Positions 1-6,128 of a stretch of 6,128 nucleotides of DNA are shown piece by piece. Location of the stretch: the NCBI GenBank assembly GCA_946887025.1, contig CAMPJY010000145.1, forward strand, positions 1 to 6,128. The letters run 5' to 3'. How positions within the stretch are numbered: the stretch's first letter is position 1; every line of letters starts with the position of its first letter. A program made the translations under genes and the position numbers. Under the pieces are notes generated by a model that was given only the letters and a program-made list of their open reading frames with translations, was not told the origin of the DNA and made no database searches. This DNA is from an uncultured Salinimicrobium sp. (GTDB lineage Bacteria; Bacteroidota; Bacteroidia; Flavobacteriales; Flavobacteriaceae).

Positions 1-64
1 TCTCAACGCTGCGACAGGATCTCCAGATCCTGGCGCAACCGGGCGGGAATCTCCAGATTCCCGT
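1..64. repeat. Block of two adjacent palindromic repeats at the left edge
   Basis: Two imperfect-to-perfect palindromes lie 7 bases apart. The first (11-36) has arms CAGGATCT (15-22) and AGATCCTG (25-32) around a CC spacer; after one mismatch (A14/G33) the outer bases GCG/CGC pair again. The second (44-63) has perfect 9-base arms CGGGAATCT and AGATTCCCG around the same CC spacer. Both share the core ATCTCCAGAT (19-28 and 49-58). Bases 33-58 recur at the other end of the window (6056-6081), and bases 1-21 resemble 6109-6128. This looks like a dispersed intergenic repeat of REP/BIME type; that class is inferred, not demonstrated. The block may begin before the window. No plausible protein is encoded here. 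Confidence 0.7.
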
Positions 65-216
65 AGCCATTTTTCAGGCTTTTCACCAATCCTTAAAGCA
101 CCCCCCCTTAGGCTTAAATCGACAGCTTTGAGTCAACAGCCGTGCAGCAGATCTGAATAAATTCCATAAATTAGTATATATCAGGAACATAGTGTTTTAT
201 ATTAAAAACAAGAAAG
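65..216 (+). other. AT-rich non-coding leader of the reductase gene
   Basis: There is no open frame of plausible length on either strand. It contains a run of seven C (101-107) and becomes strongly AT-rich from about 155 onward. The bases just before the start codon (AAAAACAAGAAAG) are A-rich and lack a Shine-Dalgarno match, as is usual in Bacteroidota. I could not find a convincing Bacteroidota-type promoter (TAnnTTTG with an upstream TTG), although a promoter for the following gene should lie here. Confidence 0.5.
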
Positions 217-762
217 ATGAGAAAACTGATCATGTGGAACATCATCACGCTGGACGGCTATTTTGAAGGGAACGAGCATTGGGACCTGTCTTTTCATGAG
301 TCGATCTGGGGCCCGGAACTGGAGAAATTCAGTCTGGAACAGCTGAACTCGGCGGCTTATCTGGTTTTCGGACGGGTGACTTATGAAGGGATGGCAGCCT
401 ATTGGCAAAAGGAAACAGGAGAAATTGCCAGCTTTATGAACCGGATTCCCAAGCTGGTCTTTTCCCGAAGCTTAGCCTCTGCAGACTGGGAGAACTCCAG
501 GTTGATCAAAGAGGATGCCGCTGCGGAGATCAGGAAACTCAAGGAAAAAGGGGAAGGGGATATGTATGTTTTTGGAAGTGCAGATCTTTCGGAGAGCTTT
601 ATAAAGGAGGATTTGTTTGACGAATACCGGATTGGGATCGCGCCGGTAATTTTAGGCAGCGGAAGGCCTCTTTTCGGGGAGCAGGCTCCCAAAATTTTGT
701 CCCTCCTCTCTACCCGGCAGCTGGCAACAGGGGGAGTGGTAATTACATATAAAAAGACCTGA
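217..762 (+). CDS. RibD-C / dihydrofolate reductase family oxidoreductase
   Basis: This is a 181-residue cytosolic protein with the dihydrofolate-reductase-like fold of the RibD C-terminal domain family (YyaP/YwjB-like), and the single domain fills the whole length. Visible family motifs are the first strand and TLDGYFEG loop (residues 11-18), FGRVTYEGMAAYW (51-63, the nucleotide-proximal GR-TY motif), PKLVFSRSL (78-86) followed by WENSRLI (91-97), and VFGSADLSESF (118-128), leading into the signature DEYRIGIAPVILGSGRPLF (135-153). These suggest NAD(P)H-dependent reduction of a pterin- or pyrimidine-like substrate, but most members have no known substrate and the protein should not be called a true DHFR or riboflavin enzyme. 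The ATG at 217 is the only candidate start: an in-frame TAG lies at 190-192 with no ATG in between. The gene is monocistronic here and convergent with the SusD-like gene; its stop codon lies inside the stem of the terminator hairpin. Confidence 0.9.
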   Translation: MRKLIMWNIITLDGYFEGNEHWDLSFHESIWGPELEKFSLEQLNSAAYLVFGRVTYEGMAAYWQKETGEIASFMNRIPKLVFSRSLASADWENSRLIKEDAAAEIRKLKEKGEGDMYVFGSADLSESFIKEDLFDEYRIGIAPVILGSGRPLFGEQAPKILSLLSTRQLATGGVVITYKKT

Positions 763-784
763 CAGGTAATAAAAATCTGTCAGG
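747..784 (-). terminator. Rho-independent terminator of the SusC/SusD operon
   Basis: Perfect 8-base arms CCTGACAG (758-765) and CTGTCAGG (777-784) enclose an 11-base A/T-rich loop. Read on the minus strand, the hairpin is followed at once by TCTTTTTATAT, a proper T-tract. Read on the plus strand, it is followed by CCTGATTAAAAAG with no T-run. It therefore fits as the terminator of the minus-strand transcript ending 45 bases upstream (SusD-like stop at 829). The left arm includes the stop codon of the convergent reductase gene (760-762), so the element is shared with coding sequence. The plus-strand transcript may use the hairpin only as a 3' stabiliser. Folding energy was not calculated. Confidence 0.7.
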
Positions 785-828
785 CCTGATTAAAAAGGGC
801 GCCCCTGCTATACAGGCATCCTTAGGGT

Positions 829-2598
829 TTAATATCCATCATTCTGGATCAATACAGGGCCATCAGCCGTGGTACTCAGGTCGATCTGCCGTTGGGGGAT
901 CGGGTAATATCTGTCGTTCTGACTGAAATTTCCTCCTCTTACATCCGTGGTGATCTGTCCTTCATAATCGATATAAGAATTCAGGACAGGTGCAGCGATT
1001 TCCCATCTCACCAGGTCAAAGAACCTGTGGCCTTCCATGGCGAGTTCCAGTCTTCGCTCGAACTGTATGGCCTTCATAGCCTGTTCGGTGGAGGTAAAGT
1101 AGCCTTCGGGATATCTGGCCACGTTGTAATTGGCGGCAAATTCGCCGGAGAAGCCTCCCATAGGATCTGCCGGGTCCACATAATCGTGCAGCCAGTTCTC
1201 GGGGTTATCGGCCATTCTTCCCCTGACCCGGTTGACATATTCCAGGGCCTGGCTAAGGTTACCTAACTGGGCCTCGGCTTCGGCGGCCATCAGCAGCACA
1301 TCGGCAAAGCGGATGACATTGACGTTGATGGCATTTCCGGGGGCCCAGGAACTCTGGTCAGAGAATTCGGCGGCATGGTCCTGCCAGTAGATATGTTTTT
1401 TAGGCGCGTAAGGGCCTCCGGAAGACTGCTCGCGTACCCAGGTAAAGCCGGGATGGTAACCCCAGTCGTGGTAAGGGATCCCCCTTCGCCCCACCGTCCA
1501 GTCAAGTCGTGGGTCCAGGGATTGGGTGTCGGGAGTAAAAGGCTCATCCGACAGTATCCCCATATCGTTTTCCACCGGATCTGCATTATAAGTATCCAGA
1601 TATGGCAAGCCGGAGGCATCGGTCCTGTAGGCATTGACTAGGTCCTGTGTAGGCTGAAAGAAACCGCAGCACCTGAAAGGGCTTTGGTACGGATAGTTCA
1701 GCATCATCCCCTGGTTGGAATTGGCAATGGTATTGGTACCGTCATGGGCTACCATCTGGATCGCAAATACGGTTTCCTCATTATTCTCCAGGGCTGCATT
1801 GAAGTTGGCGTGGAAATTATCGGTCAAGCCGTAGGCCAGTCCATTGGAGGTGGTTCCTGAAGTGATGACTTCAGTAAATACCTGCTGGGCCTCGGCATAC
1901 TTTTCCTGATACAGGTAGGTCTTGCCTAAGTAGGCTCCTGCTGCCCATTTGTTGGCCCTTCCCAGCTCACTTTGAGTGGGGGGAAGGTTTTCATAGGCAA
2001 AGAGGAAATCGGCCTCTATATTGGGCCAGATATCGACATCGTTGGGAACGTTCACGTCCTCGGTGTTCTCATCGATCCAGGGCACCATATTGAACATCTT
2101 CTTCAGCTCAAAATAGTAGTGTCCCCTGAGGAACCTGGCCTGTCCGGCAAGATTCGCCCGCTCTTCTTCGGAAATATCCTCCAGGCCGGCCAGGGTTTTC
2201 AGCACGGAGTTACTTCGGGTAACCCCTTCATACAAAGCTTTCCATTTACTGTTGAAGAAGCCGTTATCGGCTCCTGCGCTATAGGTGGCGATGGAATTGA
2301 TGGCAGGCTGGTCCCCCCCGTCACTTCCTTTATGTGCATCTCCCCCTGATACGTCCCCATAGATCCAGTTGGAAGGAGCAGCTTCCCAAGGGTTCCCGCC
2401 CCCTATTGCCACCCCGCTCCCCTGGCCATCCAGGACAGCATAAGCGCCAATAAGCAGGGAATTCACCCCTTTTTCGTCGGCCAGCACCTCATCACTCAGA
2501 GCGCCGTAAGCCGGCTTCTCCAGAAAGTCTTCTGTACAGGAAACAATGAGGCTCATACTTAAAACTGAAATCGCTAAAATATAGTTGACTCTTTTCAT
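829..2598 (-). CDS. RagB/SusD family nutrient-uptake outer-membrane lipoprotein
   Basis: This 589-residue surface lipoprotein is of normal length for the family. The N-terminus is a lipoprotein signal peptide: basic MKR, hydrophobic stretch, lipobox IVSC with the lipidated Cys at residue 21, then TED, an acidic tail typical of surface-exported Bacteroidota lipoproteins. The N-terminal SusD-like domain has the helical TPR-like segments ARFLRGHYYFELKKMF (154-169) and WAAGAYLGKTYLYQEKYAEA (218-237). The C-terminal RagB/SusD domain shows VIRFADVLLMAAEAEAQLGN (428-447), VNRVRGR (455-461), ERRLELAMEGHRFFDLVRW (514-532) and YYPIPQRQIDLS (564-575). The protein caps the partner SusC-like barrel and binds ligand, generally a glycan. 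An aromatic-rich stretch (371-388, with PYHDWGYHPGF) and an adjacent Cys pair (310-311) could lie near the ligand site; that is inference. It starts 30 bases after the transporter's stop, so the two are almost certainly co-transcribed. The start has an A/T-rich upstream with no Shine-Dalgarno motif. Substrate unknown. Confidence 0.95.
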   Translation of the reverse strand: MKRVNYILAISVLSMSLIVSCTEDFLEKPAYGALSDEVLADEKGVNSLLIGAYAVLDGQGSGVAIGGGNPWEAAPSNWIYGDVSGGDAHKGSDGGDQPAINSIATYSAGADNGFFNSKWKALYEGVTRSNSVLKTLAGLEDISEEERANLAGQARFLRGHYYFELKKMFNMVPWIDENTEDVNVPNDVDIWPNIEADFLFAYENLPPTQSELGRANKWAAGAYLGKTYLYQEKYAEAQQVFTEVITSGTTSNGLAYGLTDNFHANFNAALENNEETVFAIQMVAHDGTNTIANSNQGMMLNYPYQSPFRCCGFFQPTQDLVNAYRTDASGLPYLDTYNADPVENDMGILSDEPFTPDTQSLDPRLDWTVGRRGIPYHDWGYHPGFTWVREQSSGGPYAPKKHIYWQDHAAEFSDQSSWAPGNAINVNVIRFADVLLMAAEAEAQLGNLSQALEYVNRVRGRMADNPENWLHDYVDPADPMGGFSGEFAANYNVARYPEGYFTSTEQAMKAIQFERRLELAMEGHRFFDLVRWEIAAPVLNSYIDYEGQITTDVRGGNFSQNDRYYPIPQRQIDLSTTADGPVLIQNDGY

Positions 2599-2628
2599 AG
2601 TGTAATATTTAATATTTATACTTCCTGA

Positions 2629-5600
2629 TTACAGGGAAACATTTATCCCGACTAAAAACTGTCTTGGCACCGGATAGGCCCCCTCGTCGATTCCAAAGGC
2701 GGTCGCTCCCCCTGTGAGTTCGGGATCTACCCCTGAATAGTTGGTGATGGTGAACAGATTGGTCGCCTGCACATAAAGACGTACGTTATCCAGTCCGAAT
2801 TCCCCGAAAATGGACTCGGTAAAGGTATAACCCAGCTGTACGTTCTTGGCCCTCAGATAAGAACCATCCTCCACGAAATAGGAGTTCGGGACATTGGCGG
2901 TACTGAAGGTACCTCCCACCTCCTGAATGGGAGCCGTTGCATTGGTGTTGGTCGGGGTCCAGGAATCATACAGGGCAGTGGTACTCTTGGCCCCACCGAA
3001 GGAACTGTAGAAATCATGCCACCACTTCACCTGGTTCCAGATATCGTTGCCGTAGGATCCGTAAAGGAAAATACTGAAATCCCAGTTCCTGTAGGCAAAA
3101 TCCAGATTTAAACCTCCGGTAAACTTCGGGTTGGGATTTCCAAGGAAGGTCCGGTCTTCGGCACTGATGTACCCATCGCCATTGACATCCTCGTAGCGGA
3201 AACGTCCTAACCCAATATCCTGCTGATATTCCGCATCCGGGTTCCCCAGGATCTGTTGTGCAGAACTGTTGGCTTCACTGATCTCCTGAGGGGTATTCCA
3301 GAAGCCGGTGATCTTATAGCCGAAGAACTGTCCTACAGAATGTCCTACCGCATTACGCACCAGGGTACTTCCGTTGAACCTGCGCCCTTCCTGATCGAAA
3401 TAATCCACTCCATCGGCAATACTGACGATCTCGTTGTCATAGGTGGTGAAACTCAGATGTGCATCCATCCGCAGCTCGGAGGTGATGTCGACAAAAGTGG
3501 TGGCCGAAAGGTCAAATCCACTGTTCTTCATCTCTGCAATGTTGACATAAGGAGCTGTGGACACTCCGGCGGTTCCGGGAAGTTCCGGGTTGTACAGCAG
3601 GTCGACCACATCCTTGCGGTAATAATCGGCCGTGATCTGTAGCCTGTTGTTGAAGAGATTTGCATCAAGCCCAATGTTGGCGTTGATGTTCTTCTCCCAG
3701 CCTGCATCAGGGTTTCCGATACGGTTTCTGTAGAAACCTTCCAGAATGGAACTGTTGGAACCGTCAAGGGCATAAAAAGAGGAGGTCTGGCTGGAGGCAT
3801 AGGTCGTAAATGCATTGGCAGCTTCCACATTCATCTGGTTCCCCATGGTTCCATATCCCCCGCGTAGCTTCAGGTCGTTGATCCAGTGAACATCTTCCAT
3901 GAAGCTCTCTTCAGAAATCCTCCAACCCGCACTGACTGCAGGGAACCAGTCGTGACGTGGATTGGTAAACCTGGAAGTCGCATCCCTACGGATGGTGGCT
4001 CCGAAAAGATATTTGTCAGCGTAGATATAATCCAGCCTGCCGAACAGGGAGTAAAGCGCATCTTCGGTATAGAAGCCGGTATTGGTCTGTGTCCCGGAAC
4101 TGGTCCCCAGCCCCACATAATCGGGGTCAAAGGAATAGAATCCCTGCGCCACTGCCGTTACCGCTTCATACTGGTTGTGATAGGCTTCAGTACCTACCAG
4201 GGCCGTAAGGTCGTGTCTGTCATTGAATTTCTTCTTGTACTGCAGGGTATTGGACCAGGTCCAGTTAAACCCGGTAAAGGCGTTTTCTGTCAACTGGTTC
4301 ACCGTACTGTTCTCCTGATTTTCATAGGTGGGATAGGTAAAGGTCTGCCCGTTGGTATTGAAATAATCCCCTCCGAAGGAGGTACGGGCGGTAAAACCAT
4401 CCAGGAAGTCTAGTTCGGCATAGATATTCCCCAAGATCCGGCTGGTCCTGGAAAAATTGTTCCTGTTCCTTTCAAGAATAGCCACGGGGTTCTGGGCATT
4501 TCCTAAAGAAGGTGCCTGGGTACCTGCAAAATTCCCCATGATATCATAAACAGGGATGATAGGCTGTTGCCTGTAGGCGTGGTTGATCGGGTTTTCTCCT
4601 GTCACGGAAACCCTGTTGCCTTCGGAAAGGGAAACACTCAGATTCTCCCCTATTCTGAAGTTCTCGGAGAAATTAAAGTCACTGTTCAGTCTGACGGTGT
4701 ACTTTTCATAATAGGTATTGATCAGGGTACCTTCCTGGTCGAAATAGCTCATGGAGAACATGGTACTTCCTTTTTCCCCTCCCCGACCTATGGACACATC
4801 GTGACTGGTGATAGGTGCAGGACTGAAAATTTCCTGAAACCAGTTGGTCCCGTCCTGGTTGGCTCGGATAATCTGGTTGAATCCGCCCACTGCCCCTGCA
4901 TCGGTATAAAATGGGTCTACAAAATAAGCTGATTCATCCACGCTTCCCTCGGCAGCGCCACCGGGAAGTATATAGAAGGGAAGGCTGGGCTGGGCCCCAC
5001 TTCCGTACTGGGCATCCGTGATAGGTTCCCCGGGATTGGAGTTCTGCATCGCCATCCATCTCAGGTCTGCGTGATCCTGTGGCGTGGCAATATCGTACAC
5101 GTTGCCACTGGGAACGGTCTGGGTTCCATAGTAGCCATTGTAGGTGACCGAGAGGTCCCCTTTTCCTTTTTTGGTGGTAATGATGATCACCCCGTTTGCG
5201 GCTCTTGCCCCATAAATGGAGGCCGAACCTGCATCTTTCAAGACCTGCATGGTTGCGATGTCATTGGGGTTCAGGGAATTCACATCAGAAACCGGCACGC
5301 CGTCCACTACGTACAGCGGACTACTGCTTCCGAAGGTGTTGATCCCCCGGATCCTTACCTGGGGTGGTTCCCCCGGCTGACCGGAACTGGCGATGGTCAC
5401 CCCCGACACCCGGCCCTGCAACTGCTCGGAAACCTGGGCTGAAGGCTGTTTGGTCATGGAGGAAACATCCACCACCGAAACGGCACCGGTAAGATCGGCT
5501 TTCCGCTGGGTTCCATATCCCACTACCACCACCTCACTCAGGGAGGAGGCTTCGGATTCCATGGTTACCGATAAAAGATTCTGACCCGCGACGGGAACTT

Positions 5601-5838
5601 CCAGGGTGGTGTACCCCAGATAACTGAAGAGTAAGACCGCAGTATCGGGAACTTCAATACTGAAATTTCCGTCAAAATCGGTCACCACTCCATTGGTTGT
5701 TCCTTGTTCTATTACGCTCACCCCCGGAATTGGCATTCCCTGGTTGTCTGTCACCGTTCCAGTCACCTGCTGCACCTGCGCAAAGGAACCGGAAGAGCAT
5801 AACAGAAGTCCTAAAAAAACTAGTAAAGCTGTTCTCAT
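2629..5838 (-). CDS. SusC/RagA family TonB-linked outer-membrane transporter
   Basis: This 1069-residue protein has full family length and no interruption. A signal peptide covers residues 1-20, with probable cleavage after SFA before Q21. A carboxypeptidase-regulatory-like beta-sandwich follows (about 24-96, including GTVTDNQGMPIPGVSV and TDFDGNFSIEVP). Next comes the SusC signature SLSEVVVVGYGTQRKADLTG (99-118), which includes the probable TonB-box region, then the plug (about 118-225) with VRIRGINTF, LYVVDGVPV and SIYGARAANGVIIITTKKG (207-225). The remainder is the 22-strand-type barrel, with conserved late motifs DVNGDGYISAEDR (884-896), GNPNPKFTGGL (900-910), SYLRAKNVQLGYTF (993-1006) and a terminal strand ending FLVGINVSL. 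No N-terminal STN domain is present, so direct signalling to an anti-sigma factor is not expected. It imports ligand captured by the downstream SusD-like protein using TonB-ExbBD energy. The start at 5838 is fixed by an in-frame TAA at 5857-5859 with no ATG between. It is the first gene of the operon. No Cys remains in the mature chain. Substrate cannot be inferred. Confidence 0.96.
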   Translation of the reverse strand: MRTALLVFLGLLLCSSGSFAQVQQVTGTVTDNQGMPIPGVSVIEQGTTNGVVTDFDGNFSIEVPDTAVLLFSYLGYTTLEVPVAGQNLLSVTMESEASSLSEVVVVGYGTQRKADLTGAVSVVDVSSMTKQPSAQVSEQLQGRVSGVTIASSGQPGEPPQVRIRGINTFGSSSPLYVVDGVPVSDVNSLNPNDIATMQVLKDAGSASIYGARAANGVIIITTKKGKGDLSVTYNGYYGTQTVPSGNVYDIATPQDHADLRWMAMQNSNPGEPITDAQYGSGAQPSLPFYILPGGAAEGSVDESAYFVDPFYTDAGAVGGFNQIIRANQDGTNWFQEIFSPAPITSHDVSIGRGGEKGSTMFSMSYFDQEGTLINTYYEKYTVRLNSDFNFSENFRIGENLSVSLSEGNRVSVTGENPINHAYRQQPIIPVYDIMGNFAGTQAPSLGNAQNPVAILERNRNNFSRTSRILGNIYAELDFLDGFTARTSFGGDYFNTNGQTFTYPTYENQENSTVNQLTENAFTGFNWTWSNTLQYKKKFNDRHDLTALVGTEAYHNQYEAVTAVAQGFYSFDPDYVGLGTSSGTQTNTGFYTEDALYSLFGRLDYIYADKYLFGATIRRDATSRFTNPRHDWFPAVSAGWRISEESFMEDVHWINDLKLRGGYGTMGNQMNVEAANAFTTYASSQTSSFYALDGSNSSILEGFYRNRIGNPDAGWEKNINANIGLDANLFNNRLQITADYYRKDVVDLLYNPELPGTAGVSTAPYVNIAEMKNSGFDLSATTFVDITSELRMDAHLSFTTYDNEIVSIADGVDYFDQEGRRFNGSTLVRNAVGHSVGQFFGYKITGFWNTPQEISEANSSAQQILGNPDAEYQQDIGLGRFRYEDVNGDGYISAEDRTFLGNPNPKFTGGLNLDFAYRNWDFSIFLYGSYGNDIWNQVKWWHDFYSSFGGAKSTTALYDSWTPTNTNATAPIQEVGGTFSTANVPNSYFVEDGSYLRAKNVQLGYTFTESIFGEFGLDNVRLYVQATNLFTITNYSGVDPELTGGATAFGIDEGAYPVPRQFLVGINVSL

Positions 5839-6055
5839 AAAGCTGTTTTTGGTTGGTTAAGTTTTTTTTAACTACTTCCAAAGTAATGAAAATATTCTTA
5901 AAAAAACCCTAAATTGACCTGAAGAAATCGTTTTCGACTAATTATTCCGCATAAAATGGTTTGTTAAAGCCTAGCCTGCAGGAGACTTTGCAAGCAAAAT
6001 CGAACTGTAGTTTGCCGAGTTTTTAACACATTAATGGGAGGAAAATTTTTTCGGA
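5839..6055. other. Non-coding leader and promoter region of the SusC/SusD operon
   Basis: This AT-rich stretch has no plausible gene on either strand. On the minus strand, the bases before the transporter start are A-rich, with AACCAACCAAAAACAGC and a run of eight A at about 5862-5869, and no Shine-Dalgarno motif. The operon's promoter and any operator should lie here. No regulator gene is in view, and I see no recognisable riboswitch. Confidence 0.5.
5879..5886 (-). promoter_or_regulatory. Candidate -7 promoter element for the SusC/SusD operon
   Basis: The minus strand reads TTACTTTG, one base off the Bacteroidota -7 consensus TAnnTTTG, and ends 40 bases before the transporter start codon, a sensible distance for a short leader. 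A clear TTG -33 element is not present at the usual spacing; only T-rich sequence is seen there. This is a weak call based on position and partial consensus match. Confidence 0.35.
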
Positions 6056-6081
6056 GCGCACCCGGACGGGAATCTCCAGAT
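6056..6081 (+). repeat. Second copy of the left-edge repeat (direct orientation)
   Basis: These 26 bases match 33-58 without gaps at 24 of 26 positions; the differences are A38/C6061 and G43/A6066. The shared part includes GCGCA, ACGGG or GCGGG, and the run GGGAATCTCCAGAT. In the left copy this run forms the first arm and core of a perfect palindrome; here the second arm is replaced by GAGAATG, so the palindrome is broken. The two copies are about 6.0 kb apart and enclose all three genes of the window. Confidence 0.75.
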
Positions 6082-6091
6082 GAGAATGTAG

Positions 6092-6111
6092 AGACGCAAT
6101 GAATTGCGTCT
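6092..6111. repeat. Perfect 9-base palindrome, REP-like
   Basis: Arms AGACGCAAT (6092-6100) and ATTGCGTCT (6103-6111) are separated by GA. It has the look of the short, GC-rich dispersed palindromes of REP type (GTAGAGACGC...GCGTCTC) known from Bacteroidota and cyanobacterial intergenic regions; that resemblance is from memory and not from a search. It follows the 6056-6081 repeat by 10 bases. No T-tract follows it on either strand, so it is not a good terminator. Confidence 0.65.
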
Positions 6112-6128
6112 AATCGCTGCGCCAGATC
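6109..6128 (+). repeat. Partial repeat unit running off the right edge
   Basis: The last 20 bases resemble 1-21, sharing TCT..AA, then CGCTGCG, CAG and ATC, with small insertions or deletions. In the left block this segment leads straight into the CAGGATCT palindrome, so another repeat unit probably continues beyond the window. Short and indel-containing, so the match is suggestive only. Confidence 0.45.

Noticed and set aside
101..107. Run of seven C as a possible phase-variation tract
   Set aside because: It is short and about 110 bases upstream of the start codon, with no promoter elements placed around it; nothing supports switching.
784..817. Second possible minus-strand terminator (AGGGGCGCCCT followed by TTTT)
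   Set aside because: The inner stem is only four base pairs with a three-base loop, and the outer GCCTG/CAGGC pairing would enclose the T-run. The hairpin at 758-784 is far better.
884..896. EF-hand-like DVNGDGYISAEDR in the transporter considered as a special calcium site
   Set aside because: This motif is a regular feature of SusC family sequences and is not a distinguishing observation for this protein. Residue numbers are given here, equal to bases 3151-3189 on the minus strand.
3886..4413. 175-codon plus-strand open frame inside the transporter gene
   Set aside because: It lies entirely antisense to a clear SusC reading frame and shows no recognisable motif; long antisense frames are common opposite GC-balanced coding DNA.
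5585..5607. Apparent third copy of the GACGGGAA-TTCCAG repeat inside the transporter gene
   Set aside because: The match to the edge repeats needs a gap and breaks the ATCTCCAGAT core; it sits in conserved coding sequence and is best explained by chance.
5795..5799. Possible lipobox LLLC in the transporter signal peptide (Cys14)
   Set aside because: The residue before Cys is Leu and not Gly/Ala/Ser, and a good signal peptidase I site (SFA before Gln21) follows, so lipidation is unlikely.
5672..5881. 69-codon minus-strand open frame beginning upstream of the transporter start
   Set aside because: It overlaps the transporter start in another frame, and its downstream part is an out-of-frame reading of the regulatory-like domain (basic, Asn/Gly-rich, no family motifs). 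The transporter frame has a proper signal peptide and full domain order.

Overview
This window is a short stretch of a Bacteroidota chromosome, most likely from a Flavobacteriia-like or related marine/environmental lineage. The evidence is a complete SusC/SusD-type outer-membrane nutrient-uptake pair, gene starts preceded by A/T-rich sequence instead of Shine-Dalgarno motifs, and moderately GC-rich genes set in AT-rich intergenic DNA. The sequence does not fix the genus.

Layout: positions 1-64 hold a block of short palindromic repeats, followed by about 150 bases of AT-rich leader with no gene. A plus-strand gene (217-762) encodes a small RibD-C/dihydrofolate-reductase-fold oxidoreductase. 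It converges on a two-gene minus-strand operon. That operon is transcribed from right to left: a SusC-like TonB-dependent transporter (5838 down to 2629), then, 30 bases later, a SusD-like surface lipoprotein (2598 down to 829). A hairpin with a T-tract on the minus-strand side (747-784) is a good terminator for the susCD operon, and its stem overlaps the stop codon of the convergent reductase gene. Upstream of the transporter lies about 290 bases of non-coding DNA with a weak candidate promoter (5879-5886) and, at the far right, a second block of the same repeat family seen at the left edge.

How the genes work together: the SusC-like protein forms a TonB-energised outer-membrane barrel, and the SusD-like lipoprotein caps it and binds the ligand, probably an oligosaccharide or other polymer fragment. 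No glycoside hydrolase, sulfatase, peptidase, hybrid two-component regulator, AraC regulator or ECF sigma/anti-sigma gene lies in the window, so the substrate cannot be predicted. The reductase is divergent in function and on the opposite strand, so it is probably just a neighbour.

I found no new defence, mobile or regulatory system. The least explained part is the repeat family. A 26-base segment recurs in the same orientation at 33-58 and 6056-6081 (24/26 identical), with associated palindromes, so the whole three-gene segment lies between two related intergenic repeat blocks.
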